A DNA stretch of 64,000 bases. Origin: Lactarius indigo. Lineage: Eukaryota; Basidiomycota; Agaricomycetes; Russulales; Russulaceae. The stretch spans positions 620,001 to 684,000 of the forward strand of contig JAFKAC010000008.1 in the NCBI GenBank assembly GCA_025766275.1, written 5' to 3'. The notes under the pieces were generated by a model, which was not told where the DNA came from, ran no database searches, and saw nothing but the letters and a program-made list of their open reading frames with translations. The position numbers and the translations under genes were made by a program. Positions 47,677-56,060 of this stretch are shown here, in pieces (position 1 is the stretch's first letter; every line of letters starts with the position of its first letter).

Positions 47677-48021
47677 AATATAATGTACATTCACGTCTCG
47701 GCATCTCTGTTTCCATTATATACCACCCCGATAACGACCCACGGCAATGATATGATTGGCGCAGAAATCTGGTGAAATACTGTAAAGGCGCGGCGACCTC
47801 GTATCATATCCACCGTGCGTGGGTATCGTTTTGATGCAGCTACCCGGACCTCCAAGTCCAGCCTGAGCAAGAGGCAGAGAACGGTGACAGTCTGCTCAGA
47901 CTGTAGCAGAATCGTGCCAACTCCCTCGGACAGTACTCGGGTCTTATATCGGTCACTCACAATACTCAGTATTCCTGCAACTTTGCTACTACGGACCTGG
48001 TATCGATCGTTTGATTGTGTT
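47677..48021. other. intergenic, no gene seen
   Basis: About 345 bp between HFI1 and the split dehydrogenase gene, both plus strand. It should carry the HFI1 3' UTR and the dehydrogenase promoter. Confidence 0.45.
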
Positions 48022-48657
48022 ATGACCACCCAACAACCGCTTGTCTTTCGCTGGGGTATCATCTCCACGGGCAAGATATCAACGGCATTTGTAAAGGTAA
48101 GCGAAAGCGAACAAGTTCTGTCTGATGCCGGTCCTCACGGTCGTTATCACGTTCCCCTGCGCAGGATATCTTGCTCGATCCCAAGACGTAGGGCTTCCTA
48201 GAGCTAACTGCGCATCTGCGACGCCTATATATTTTTCATAGACGGGGTGTTCAAGATATCGTTCACAAAGTAACAGCCGTTGGCTCGCGCAATATCGAAA
48301 GCGCAAGTTCGTTCGTAGACAAGCTAATCGATGCCGATGAATGTACAAAGGTTTACGGCAATTACTCCGGGGTTTATAATGATCCTGTAAGTGGTATCAG
48401 GCTACCTTTGAATATCATTGAACGTCACGTTGCCCACTGCAGGGGGTTGACGTCGTCTACATTGGTCCGTTGAGTCCATGATCCGATCCATATGACTTCC
48501 CGATGCACCGCGACCACCCTGCAGGTACCCCCCATACCTTCCATTACCAGAACGCCGTAGATGCAATCAAAGCTGGAAAGCACGTCCTCGTGGAAAAGCC
48601 AGCAACGACCAGCGCGGATGAGTTCCGTTCGTTGGTCGATCTCGCGGCGAAGCACGG
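48022..48657 (+). pseudogene. Gfo/Idh/MocA dehydrogenase, 5' half (split by retrotransposon)
   Basis: Exons 48022-48096, 48165-48187, 48242-48386, 48443-48464 and 48525-48657. N-terminal Rossmann fold: FRWGIISTGKISTAF, a GxGxxA-like variant, VTAVGSRNIESA, GVDVVYIGTPHTFH and AIKAGKHVLVEKP with the catalytic-region EKP lysine. The exon runs straight into an LTR at 48658 after AAKHG. Together with 54954-55867 the exons sum to 1095 nt, exactly 364 codons, so apart from the insertion the gene is intact. Closest types: dimeric dihydrodiol dehydrogenase / NADP D-xylose dehydrogenase. Substrate not determinable. Confidence 0.9.
48653..48657 (+). repeat. target-site duplication, left
   Basis: CACGG directly before the LTR, identical to 54949-54953 after the other LTR. 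Five bp is the normal duplication of Ty3/gypsy integrases. Confidence 0.9.
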
Positions 48658-49032
48658 TGTTACGCGCAGTAAGGCGTATCGTTCGGATTCGAGTCGGAGA
48701 TTGAATCGGAGTTCAGATAATGCCGACAATCAGACGGCGGAGCGATGATGCACAAGACGAGAGGGGAATCGCGAGTCAACGACGAGCGATCGTTCGAGTT
48801 CGTGAAGCCAAAGATGTTTATACGAGAAGTTACTGCAGTTGAATACAGTAAGTCAAGCTTAGAGCTCTTAGTACATGGAAACTGGTCCTTAAGTACTACT
48901 GGTAAGAGTCATATGGAAGCTACGAGAACGTCCTTCGAATCATACAGAACGTGCGAGTCAACAAGTTGGAAGGTCGTTTGGAAACACTGAGAACGATCGA
49001 GAAAATACGAGATAAGAGTACGTAGCGTAACA
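48658..49032 (-). repeat. 3' LTR
   Basis: 375 bp, TGTTACGC...GCGTAACA. Differs from the other LTR at 48702 (T for C), 48715 (A for G) and 48855 (A for G), all within CpG of the other copy. Confidence 0.95.
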
Positions 49033-49048
49033 TCACCCCCTCCTTTAG
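49033..49048 (-). other. polypurine tract
   Basis: On the minus strand AAAGGAGGGGGTGA lies directly before the 3' LTR. It is the expected plus-strand DNA primer site of an LTR retroelement. Confidence 0.75.
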
Positions 49049-50175
49049 GCGCGTTGGTTGGTCCGCCTGATGAGACGATCTTCGCGGGCTTGCATGCGAC
49101 GACGGACGGCGTCGGCGGGGTCCTCACTGAAGGGGCGCGAGCGACAAGGCTTGGAGAAAAGGCGGTGAGTGCGGGGCACCTTGCACTCATCCTGACACTT
49201 GCGATGGGGTTGATTGCACTTGACGTCGCCGTGGCCGTACCTTTTGCAGAGGTTACACTGGACGAACATGGTGCAGTCTTCGGTGTTATGGGTGGTGTGT
49301 TGGCACCAACGACAGAGGAACTCGGTGTGTTGTTCTTCGATTTGCTGGAAGTGTTCTTGCACCTGTTGTCGAGTCTCGTCGTTCGGTACCCACATGAGAT
49401 GATTGCCTTCATTTTGGATGACCTGTTGAAGGCGGTGATAGACATTATTTTGACCTAGGCGTTTTACCGAATCCTTGATCTCTCCCATAGTTCCGGCGAT
49501 TTCTACTCTAAGCTTGTCTAGGATGTCGTGTTGGCTTTGGAGGTCTTCCGTCATGGTTCGGAAGCGTTGTACTTCAGCCTGCACTCTCCAGTCGTCCATG
49601 ATATGGAGCGCACGATCGACGTCGGTGCGCATCGTCATATCCGGATCGAAAACGCGGACTTGATAGGGTTTGAGTGCCGGGTATCCTCGGTTGTCGTCGG
49701 CTGCTCTCAAGGACTCTTCGTAGACGTTCTGGTTGCGTCCCATAGTACTGCAAATGGTGGGATAAGGTGCAAACCGCTGATATTTAACGTATTTAGCGCG
49801 AATTGGATGACGGGTGCTGGCGGATATGTTGAAGTCGTAGAAGCGTTTGCTGTGGGGGTGGTTGAAATGCCAGTCTTCGCCTGGATGATCATTGGGGATG
49901 AGAGGTCGCGGAATGGAAGGGAGTGGTGAAATAGATGGGAGTTCTCCCGCTAGCTGGGAGTTGATCCACGCGTCTTGGTGGATTTCTTCAATGGTGGGTG
50001 GAGGTGGTTTGACGTAGTCGGTGAAGAGGTTGGGATGGAGTATCTGTCGTAGCGTAGGGATGTCTCCCTCGTCGTGCGTTCCGGTGCGAACAGCGATCCA
50101 CAGCTGTGCTACGGCAGCTGCTTCTTCGACGATGTGACTGTAGCTGGAGAAGAGTTGGGAGGAAGGAGAGGACAT
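49045..50175 (-). CDS. extra zinc-knuckle ORF downstream of pol
   Basis: 376 codons from an ATG at 50175, about 30 bp after the pol stop, in the place where env would lie. N-terminal half: disordered proline-rich (KPPPPTIEEIHQDAWINS) then YPTICSTMGRNQNVYEESL. Middle: a helical coiled coil (QAEVQRFRTMTEDLQSQHD). C-terminal: two Cys/His clusters, CRWCQHTTHNTEDC and CNLCKRYGHGDVKC, with a further CQDEC; these have zinc-knuckle spacing. It is not env-like (no signal or membrane segment). It may be a second nucleic-acid-binding or Gag-like protein. No homologue recognised. Confidence 0.8.
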   Translation of the reverse strand: MSSPSSQLFSSYSHIVEEAAAVAQLWIAVRTGTHDEGDIPTLRQILHPNLFTDYVKPPPPTIEEIHQDAWINSQLAGELPSISPLPSIPRPLIPNDHPGEDWHFNHPHSKRFYDFNISASTRHPIRAKYVKYQRFAPYPTICSTMGRNQNVYEESLRAADDNRGYPALKPYQVRVFDPDMTMRTDVDRALHIMDDWRVQAEVQRFRTMTEDLQSQHDILDKLRVEIAGTMGEIKDSVKRLGQNNVYHRLQQVIQNEGNHLMWVPNDETRQQVQEHFQQIEEQHTEFLCRWCQHTTHNTEDCTMFVQCNLCKRYGHGDVKCNQPHRKCQDECKVPRTHRLFSKPCRSRPFSEDPADAVRRRMQAREDRLIRRTNQRA

Positions 50176-50205
50176 GGTTGAGGAATGGGGAGATAATTCG
50201 TCTTG

Positions 50206-51963
50206 TCAAGTTGCTTTGGTATTTATACGCTTTTGAAGGTAGAACTGTTTGACAAGGTCGTCAGCGTGCATGTCCTCTTTTCTGACCCACTCGTTTTCCG
50301 ACGATGGGAATCCCTTCCATTTGATTAGGTACTCCAGTTTGTGCCCTCTACGTCGTCGTACGTCTAGGATGGCCTCGACTTCCTGTTCTTCTTCGCCATC
50401 GATTAGGTCAGGTGGTGGTGGCGTGAATGCCGGTCCATACGCTTCCGTCTCACGAAACGGGAAGAGAAGGTCCACATGGAAGACGTCATGTATCCTCATG
50501 GTTTCCGGAAGTTGCAATTTGTACGCTACTGGTGATACCTTTTGTGTGACTGTGAAAGGGCCGTACCGCTTCGGTGCTAATTTTTTTGAGGGTGCTGTCA
50601 CTTTGAGGTTACGCCCGTCCAACCACACTCGATCGCCTTCCTGATAGGTGATGCGAGGTTCCCTTGTTTTGTATCGTCTCAGGATGGCTTGCGCGGCGTG
50701 TAGGCGTGCTTCTTGAACTTTGAGCAATCGATCCGTTGCGGTCGGAGATTTGTTCTCTTCGTCTGCTTCGATATTCACCGTGGGGTTCATTCCAAACAAT
50801 AGTTCGTGGGGAGTTTGTTTGGTTACGTCATGTGGCCAAGAGTTATGCGCGTATTCGGCAATTGGTAGGTATTGGTCCCAATCGTCTTGACCTTGTTGTC
50901 TTACCCAGTGTCGCAAGTATTGTTCTACCCAGGCGTTCAACCTTTCCGTTTGTCCATCCGTTCGTGGGTGGAAGGCGGTACTCAGGTTTTGTTGGATCCC
51001 TGTCTGTTTACAGACTGCCGTCGCGAAGGCACTTGTGAATCTAGGGTCCCGATCGGAGATAATTCGTTTTGGGATTCCAAACCATGGGAATACATGTCGG
51101 AGATAGAGGGTGGCTATTCCTTCTCCTGTGATTTGCTTGGTACACGGGATGAACTTTGTTGCCTTGCTGCAGCCTTGATCTACAATGGTGAGAATGGCGT
51201 CATACTTTCCTGTCGACGGTAGGTCTGTTATCAGGTCTAGACTGATGTATTGGAATGGGCCTTCTTCTACCGGTACGTTTACGTGTTGTAGGGGCGCTTT
51301 GCCTTGTGTTCTGCTCTTGTTCATCTGACATGTTGGACACCCCTTGACATACTGTTCTGTGAACTCTTTGAGTCCTTGTCCTGTGTACCGTCTTTTCACG
51401 AGTGCCCAGGTGTTTGCTATTCCTGGGTGTCCTGCTGTTGGGGCGTTATGACATTCTTGCAGGGCCTTCCGTCGTTCGTCGTCTGTAGATAATGTGACGA
51501 GGCGTGAAAAAAGATGGTCGGGGAGGATGGTTACATTGTCGTTGATGGAATCCACCCCCTCATCAAGGTCTGGACGTCTGGAGAGAAGGTCAGCAACTGT
51601 ATTGGAGTGGCCTGGGATATGTCGCAGGGTGAAATCGAATTCGGCTAGGGTTTCCATCCACCGTGCCTGCCTTCCTGAAATTTTTTGGGGTGCGCGGAAG
51701 TACGATAGATTGTTGTGATCGGTGAGAACTGAAATGGGGTGTCTAGCGCCCAGGAGGTGATGGCGCCAGTGACGGAAGGCTTTTACGATCGCCAGCAGTT
51801 CACGATCATAGATATCGTAGTTTATCTCTGCAGGAAGGAGAGAGGCAGAAAAGAACGCGACGGGGTGGGAGTGTCCATCATGCTGAGGTTGAGAGAGGGT
51901 GGCGATTTTTCCTAGTCCAAGTGTTGAGTCGCCGATAATCTTGAACGGGTCGGAGTTTCCCAT
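50206..51963 (-). CDS. pol, 3' part: RNase H, integrase and chromodomain
   Basis: Minus-strand frame read from about 51920. RNase H: HPVAFFSASLLPAEINYDIY, DRELLAIVKAF and VLTDHNNLSYF (the first catalytic Asp region is missing). Integrase: zinc-binding H..H (CHNAPTAGHPGI) with CPTC, then the DDE residues in SLDLITDLPS, IISDRDPRFTS and HPRTDGQTERLNAW; GPFTVTQKVSPVAYKLQLP is the GPY/F-like module. C-terminal chromodomain: EVEAILDVRRRRGHKLEYL then IKWKGFPSSENEWV. The chromodomain assigns it to the chromoviruses. The upstream 40 codons of this frame are out-of-frame RT sequence created by the deletion. Confidence 0.92.
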   Translation of the reverse strand: MGNSDPFKIIGDSTLGLGKIATLSQPQHDGHSHPVAFFSASLLPAEINYDIYDRELLAIVKAFRHWRHHLLGARHPISVLTDHNNLSYFRAPQKISGRQARWMETLAEFDFTLRHIPGHSNTVADLLSRRPDLDEGVDSINDNVTILPDHLFSRLVTLSTDDERRKALQECHNAPTAGHPGIANTWALVKRRYTGQGLKEFTEQYVKGCPTCQMNKSRTQGKAPLQHVNVPVEEGPFQYISLDLITDLPSTGKYDAILTIVDQGCSKATKFIPCTKQITGEGIATLYLRHVFPWFGIPKRIISDRDPRFTSAFATAVCKQTGIQQNLSTAFHPRTDGQTERLNAWVEQYLRHWVRQQGQDDWDQYLPIAEYAHNSWPHDVTKQTPHELLFGMNPTVNIEADEENKSPTATDRLLKVQEARLHAAQAILRRYKTREPRITYQEGDRVWLDGRNLKVTAPSKKLAPKRYGPFTVTQKVSPVAYKLQLPETMRIHDVFHVDLLFPFRETEAYGPAFTPPPPDLIDGEEEQEVEAILDVRRRRGHKLEYLIKWKGFPSSENEWVRKEDMHADDLVKQFYLQKRINTKAT

Positions 51964-52795
51964 CCTTCTTCTTAACGAAGAAGAAAGGAGCTGCGTATGG
52001 CGAGTTGGAGGGACGGATGTACTGTTTTTCCATATGTTCTTTTAGGAACTTGTCCAGTGCCGTTTGTTCGTCTTGAGTTAATGGGTAGACTTTGCAATCT
52101 AAGGTAGCCGGTGCATCTTCTAAGAGATCAATGGCGTGGTCCCATCGCTTCGGTTCTGGAAATCGCTGGGCTTCTTGTTCACTGAACACCTTTTCAAAGT
52201 CGTGAAGTTCTTCCGGAACTAGTTCCTTCCAAGATTTCTCGGTTTTGTCGTGGGCGGCCTCAGCGAGTTTTTGGGAGTGAGTCATTTTACAGATCCTCAT
52301 GATGATCTCGTCGTCCTCGTCTAATCGTAAGGCTTTGAGAAACCATCGTTGAGGGTGTGCAAATATGGCGGGGTTATCTTCTGGCTCTTCCCAGTTTAAC
52401 TTTACCGAGTTTGAGGCCATCCATGGGTAACCTAGGATCATCTGATCTGTTCCCAGGTCGGCGATGTAGAACCGATGTAGTCGTCCAAGTGTAATCCGGC
52501 TTATATCATGGTCTATCCAAAGGTCTAGATCGACGTAGTGGGTGACGCTTCCACTCTTATTGATAGTTCCATCGACATTTCTGATAACTCGGGGTCGTTG
52601 AAGGGGGTGCGAGGTTAGGTTCAATTTGTTGACGAGTTCTTGGGTTATGAAATTATGGGTGGCCCCAGTGTCAACTAGAGCCTCGGCCGTTTCGTATCTT
52701 CGTTCGTAAGGAAATTTGATCTTCATTTTCAAAGCGTTTACTTTAGGTACAAAGATACTACTAGGGAGAAGAGCTCGGATCCAGGCCGAAGGACC
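51878..52795 (-). CDS. pol, 5' part: aspartic protease and truncated RT
   Basis: Minus-strand frame that overlaps the end of gag in the -1 frame (open through SIFVPKVNALKMK). Protease: ALVDTGATHNFI active site and MILGYPWM. RT start: PYAAPFFFVKKKDGKLRPVQ, DYRRLN, then NRHPLSTSA and a stop. Motifs further on, including the YxDD box, are absent because the DNA jumps to RNase H at about 51890-51905. A normal RT would need roughly 250 more codons. Confidence 0.9.
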   Translation of the reverse strand, partial: GPSAWIRALLPSSIFVPKVNALKMKIKFPYERRYETAEALVDTGATHNFITQELVNKLNLTSHPLQRPRVIRNVDGTINKSGSVTHYVDLDLWIDHDISRITLGRLHRFYIADLGTDQMILGYPWMASNSVKLNWEEPEDNPAIFAHPQRWFLKALRLDEDDEIIMRICKMTHSQKLAEAAHDKTEKSWKELVPEELHDFEKVFSEQEAQRFPEPKRWDHAIDLLEDAPATLDCKVYPLTQDEQTALDKFLKEHMEKQYIRPSNSPYAAPFFFVKKKDGKLRPVQDYRRLNTWTRKNRHPLSTSA

Positions 52796-52800
52796 AGAGC

Positions 52801-54519
52801 TTAGAGAAAATCCGCGCCACGAGCTGCCAGCATCTGTGCCAAGTCATCTTGCTGCTCCGTCGTGAGTTTCAAGGAAAATTCGGCAAGCTGTTCTAAGACT
52901 TCACGTGTGACGACGGTATCCTTGTTGACGGGTGCTGGAGTATTGACGACCGCGGCGGCTGTTTGAGTGGCTGGGGCAGTGGTCGTGGTCGGAACGGAGG
53001 AGGCAACCGCGATGCGTGGTTTACGGTCGGGGCAGTTGCGACTAAGGTGCCCTTGTTTGCCGCAGGCATAACAGCGGCCCTCGGTGCGGTACTTCTGCTT
53101 TTCGTCCTCGGTGGTGGCTTTGCGGAGTGCGTCAACGTCCATGGCGTCAGGATCGTTGCGTGGGGTGCGATACTGTTGCTGCTGTCTACCGCGGTTGCCG
53201 TTTGTCGTCCATTTCTGCGAGAAAACGTTCTGGCCAGGGCGGCGGCCAGTGTTCTGTGGGAATGGGTTGAACTCCTTGATGGCTTGTTTCTTAAGCCAAT
53301 TGCGATGGCGTTTTTGCGCGCTTTGGATCCATTGCGCGAAATTGTCGGGACTGTCGTGATCGATGCAGGAACCTGCAAGCTTCGGGGGTAGTCCTTGTGC
53401 GAACATGCGGAGGACGTTGGGTTCGTCGGCGTCCATTCCGGCGCGATCGGCGAGATCTTGGAATTCTGAAATGTAATCGTCGAGGTTACTTTCCTTCATA
53501 CGCAACTTAAGAAGAGCTTGTTGGGCTCTTTCGGCGTCGGATACGTCAGTGAAAGCATCCTTGAATTCGCGTAGGATAAGTTGCCAAACGTCGTGGCCAA
53601 ACGGGACCGTCTTCGTGCCGGCGTCGACCTGAGTGAGCCAGTCCGTGGCGCGTGTGACCCATTTCTCGGCTCCTCCTTCACACAGGTTGAGGAAGAGCGT
53701 TGCGCGTTTATAGGGATCTTTAATAATTGATGCGTCCTTATTCATGAAGCAGTAACGCTGGAACGCGCCAAGAAAGCGGCGTGTGTCGGATCGTTTGCCG
53801 GTGAAAGCTCGAGGAGCTGTTCCTTCAAGTCGTTCTCCTCGGATTGATCTAAGGATCCTTTGGAGATTGCGTTCGTCAGCGGCGAGTCCGTCGTCGTCAC
53901 TGTCGTTACCGTCTCCGCCGTCTGGAGCTCCTCCGGCAACGTCTCCTGGAGTGATGGTGGTGCGGCGGGAAGGCGGCGTCTTGTCGTCGTCCTTCTTTTT
54001 GCCTTTGTCGGTGGTTTTGTCGCTGCGGTCGAAGTTAAGACCGGTGCCGGTGATGATTTCTGAATGGGTGCTCGGGGGTCGTGATGCGTGCGCCGCTTCT
54101 TGTGATGATGCGGCGTGTTGAGCGAATTGAGTCGGGACCGGAGAAACGATGATTGATTCGGCGGCGGTTTGGAGGACCGTCTGGGTCTTCAGTTCGTCGA
54201 TATTCATGTTAGCCCAAGGAGCGTGTACGAGCCCTAGGTTTGCTGCTGCTACACGGACGGCGTAGTGTCGTTTCGAGTCTGGGGCGTACTGTAGTTCAAA
54301 CCAGACGCCGCAGTAGTTCTCAACGGCCTTCTTGACGCCGCGGAATAGTGTATAATAACCTGCCCAAGGGGCTTGGCTATCTCCTTTCTGTAGATATTCG
54401 ACATTAGTTCGCAAGGGGTCGTCCGGCAAGGCGACGTTGTCAGAGGTTCGAGGTGGGAGTTGGAAGGGGAGAGAGATTACTCCTCCTCCGTCACTGTCTG
54501 CAAAGGTAGATCTAGACAT
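52801..54519 (-). CDS. gag
   Basis: 572 codons from the ATG at 54519 (MSRSTFADSDGGG). Middle has the Ty3-type capsid fold sequence: FTGKRSDTRRFLGAFQRY, LNLCEGGAEKWV, LREFKDAFTD, LRMKESNLDDYISEFQDLAD and LRMFAQGLPPKL. A single zinc knuckle CYACGKQGHLSRNC lies near residue 490. The N-terminal 250 residues are Gag-like with an acidic linker (GNDSDDDGLAADE). The frame is intact. Pol follows in the -1 frame, suggesting frameshifting or reinitiation. Confidence 0.92.
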   Translation of the reverse strand: MSRSTFADSDGGGVISLPFQLPPRTSDNVALPDDPLRTNVEYLQKGDSQAPWAGYYTLFRGVKKAVENYCGVWFELQYAPDSKRHYAVRVAAANLGLVHAPWANMNIDELKTQTVLQTAAESIIVSPVPTQFAQHAASSQEAAHASRPPSTHSEIITGTGLNFDRSDKTTDKGKKKDDDKTPPSRRTTITPGDVAGGAPDGGDGNDSDDDGLAADERNLQRILRSIRGERLEGTAPRAFTGKRSDTRRFLGAFQRYCFMNKDASIIKDPYKRATLFLNLCEGGAEKWVTRATDWLTQVDAGTKTVPFGHDVWQLILREFKDAFTDVSDAERAQQALLKLRMKESNLDDYISEFQDLADRAGMDADEPNVLRMFAQGLPPKLAGSCIDHDSPDNFAQWIQSAQKRHRNWLKKQAIKEFNPFPQNTGRRPGQNVFSQKWTTNGNRGRQQQQYRTPRNDPDAMDVDALRKATTEDEKQKYRTEGRCYACGKQGHLSRNCPDRKPRIAVASSVPTTTTAPATQTAAAVVNTPAPVNKDTVVTREVLEQLAEFSLKLTTEQQDDLAQMLAARGADFL

Positions 54520-54560
54520 AGCAAATCGGTTGTATTCGTTCGGGGAATCGAGTTCGTGGA

Positions 54561-54573
54561 AAGCTCGACTTAA
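54561..54573 (-). other. primer-binding site, self-priming type
   Basis: Directly beside the 5' LTR, the minus strand reads TTAAGTCGAGCTT. Twelve bases (TAAGTCGAGCTT) are the exact reverse complement of a stretch inside the 5' LTR (54765-54776). No tRNA 3'-end complement starting TGG is seen. This is the arrangement of Tf1/sushi elements, whose RNA 5' end folds back as primer. Confidence 0.7.
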
Positions 54574-54948
54574 TGTTACGCGCAGTAAGGCGTATCGTTC
54601 GGATTCGAGTCGGAGATCGAATCGGAGTTCGGATAATGCCGACAATCAGACGGCGGAGCGATGATGCACAAGACGAGAGGGGAATCGCGAGTCAACGACG
54701 AGCGATCGTTCGAGTTCGTGAAGCCAAAGATGTTTATACGAGAAGTTACTGCAGTTGAATACAGTAAGTCGAGCTTAGAGCTCTTAGTACATGGAAACTG
54801 GTCCTTAAGTACTACTGGTAAGAGTCATATGGAAGCTACGAGAACGTCCTTCGAATCATACAGAACGTGCGAGTCAACAAGTTGGAAGGTCGTTTGGAAA
54901 CACTGAGAACGATCGAGAAAATACGAGATAAGAGTACGTAGCGTAACA
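54574..54948 (-). repeat. 5' LTR
   Basis: 375 bp, TGTTACGC...GCGTAACA, 372 of 375 positions identical to the 3' LTR by eye. It retains the stretch complementary to the primer site. Confidence 0.95.
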
Positions 54949-54953
54949 CACGG
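54949..54953 (+). repeat. target-site duplication, right
   Basis: CACGG, identical to 48653-48657. Confidence 0.9.
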
Positions 54954-55867
54954 GGTCTTTCTAATGGAGGCTATGTGGACTCGATTCCAACCAATTGCGC
55001 TGGCCGTCAAACGCGTCATCGACGAAGGCCGCATCGGTGCACCTGTCCTCGTCCATGCGGATCTGTCGGGCGATTTCGACATAGAAAGTGGGCACCCTTT
55101 GGCCATCAGCCCGACTTCGCATCCTTAAGTTTGTTTATACAGATCTGCCATTGACACACCGCATCCTCGATCCAAAGCTCGGCGGCGGTGCGATCTTGGA
55201 CTTGTAAGTCGCTTCGTAACCTGTGCTCGATTTGTCCCTCAATCAGTGATCGTTCAGGGGACCCTACCCTCTTGTTTGGGTATGTCAGGATTGCTGGCGA
55301 ATTGGTCCTTGTTCAACGTTATATCGTGTAGGCCATCATCGCACTCTACGAACACCCTGCAAATAGACGGCTCAAACCCGTTGTCTCTAGCTCCATGATC
55401 AAGACCCCACTCACCGGTGTGGACCGCAGCACTTGCTTCATGCTCAACTTCCATGAGCTTGCTGCTCAAGCACAACTCTCGTGCAATATAAACGTGCCTT
55501 CACAAAGCATCAGCGCAACGCTCCGCTTTCGCAATGGAAATATCCTGATCCCGGAGCCACTGTACCGTCCGAAATGGTACACCGTGCAGTACTTTGACAA
55601 GCCGGGTAGTGGCAAGGTGCAACACGTGGAAACCACCCACTTTGAAGTTCTCGGAGGTGGATGGCACTTCCAAGCAGACGAGGTTGCCCGTTGCGTACGC
55701 GATGGGAAATTGGAAAGCTCAGTATGGGGACACGATAAGACGTTATTGGAGATGGAAATATTTGATGAGGTTCGTGTGCATTATGACATTACTCCAGCCT
55801 TTCTTTTTCTCACTGTCGCCAACAGGTTCGTCGCCAGGGTGGATATGGGCTCGAAGAGTCTATATAA
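54954..55867 (+). pseudogene. Gfo/Idh/MocA dehydrogenase, 3' half
   Basis: Continues exon 5 after the insertion: 54954-55087, 55143-55203, 55258-55279, 55332-55769 and 55826-55867. C-terminal substrate domain: VFLMEAMWTRFQPIALAVK, GAPVLVHADLSGDFD, HRILDPKLGGGAILDLGPYP, VWAIIALY, RGNG-like FRNGNILIPEPLYRP, GGGWHFQADEVARCVRDGK and FDEVRRQGGYGLEES at the end. The GGGAILDLGPYP and E(A)MWTRF motifs are those of dihydrodiol/xylose dehydrogenases. Two of its exons are 22 nt or 42 nt. It cannot be made as a normal protein while the 6.3-kb element is present. Confidence 0.9.
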
Positions 55868-56060
55868 GTTAGAAGAGGAGAGTTTGAAGCGAATCATATG
55901 AGTCCAGAAAAGTCGATCACTCATAATCTCCTGTCTGTACACATATATCTCCAACGTCAGTTGGCAGAACATTGATGCATATTCAACAAATGACAATTAA
56001 AAGTACAAGTAGAGCAAAACTTAGTCCATTGCACTCACGACCAGTAAGTACTCTCAAGGT

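Larger units (their letters stand above)
48658..54948 (-). mobile_element. Ty3/gypsy LTR retrotransposon (chromovirus, Tf1/sushi-like priming), 6291 bp
   Basis: Complete element on the minus strand: 375-bp LTRs at both ends beginning TGTTACGC and ending GCGTAACA, a 5-bp target duplication, a primer site next to the 5' LTR (right end), gag, protease, a truncated RT, RNase H, integrase, chromodomain, an extra zinc-knuckle ORF and a polypurine tract next to the 3' LTR (left end). The order PR-RT-RH-IN is Ty3/gypsy. It sits inside exon 5 of a dehydrogenase gene. The LTRs differ at three positions by eye, so the insertion is young. The RT core is deleted, so the copy is not self-sufficient as it stands. 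Confidence 0.95.

Noticed and set aside
51920..51963. Start of the RNase H/integrase frame as the true N-terminus of a protein
   Set aside because: The first residues are RT-coding DNA read in the wrong frame because of the deletion.
54519..54645. Gag extension into the 5' LTR
   Set aside because: The upstream part of that open frame lies in LTR and primer-site DNA without an ATG; the first ATG is at 54519.
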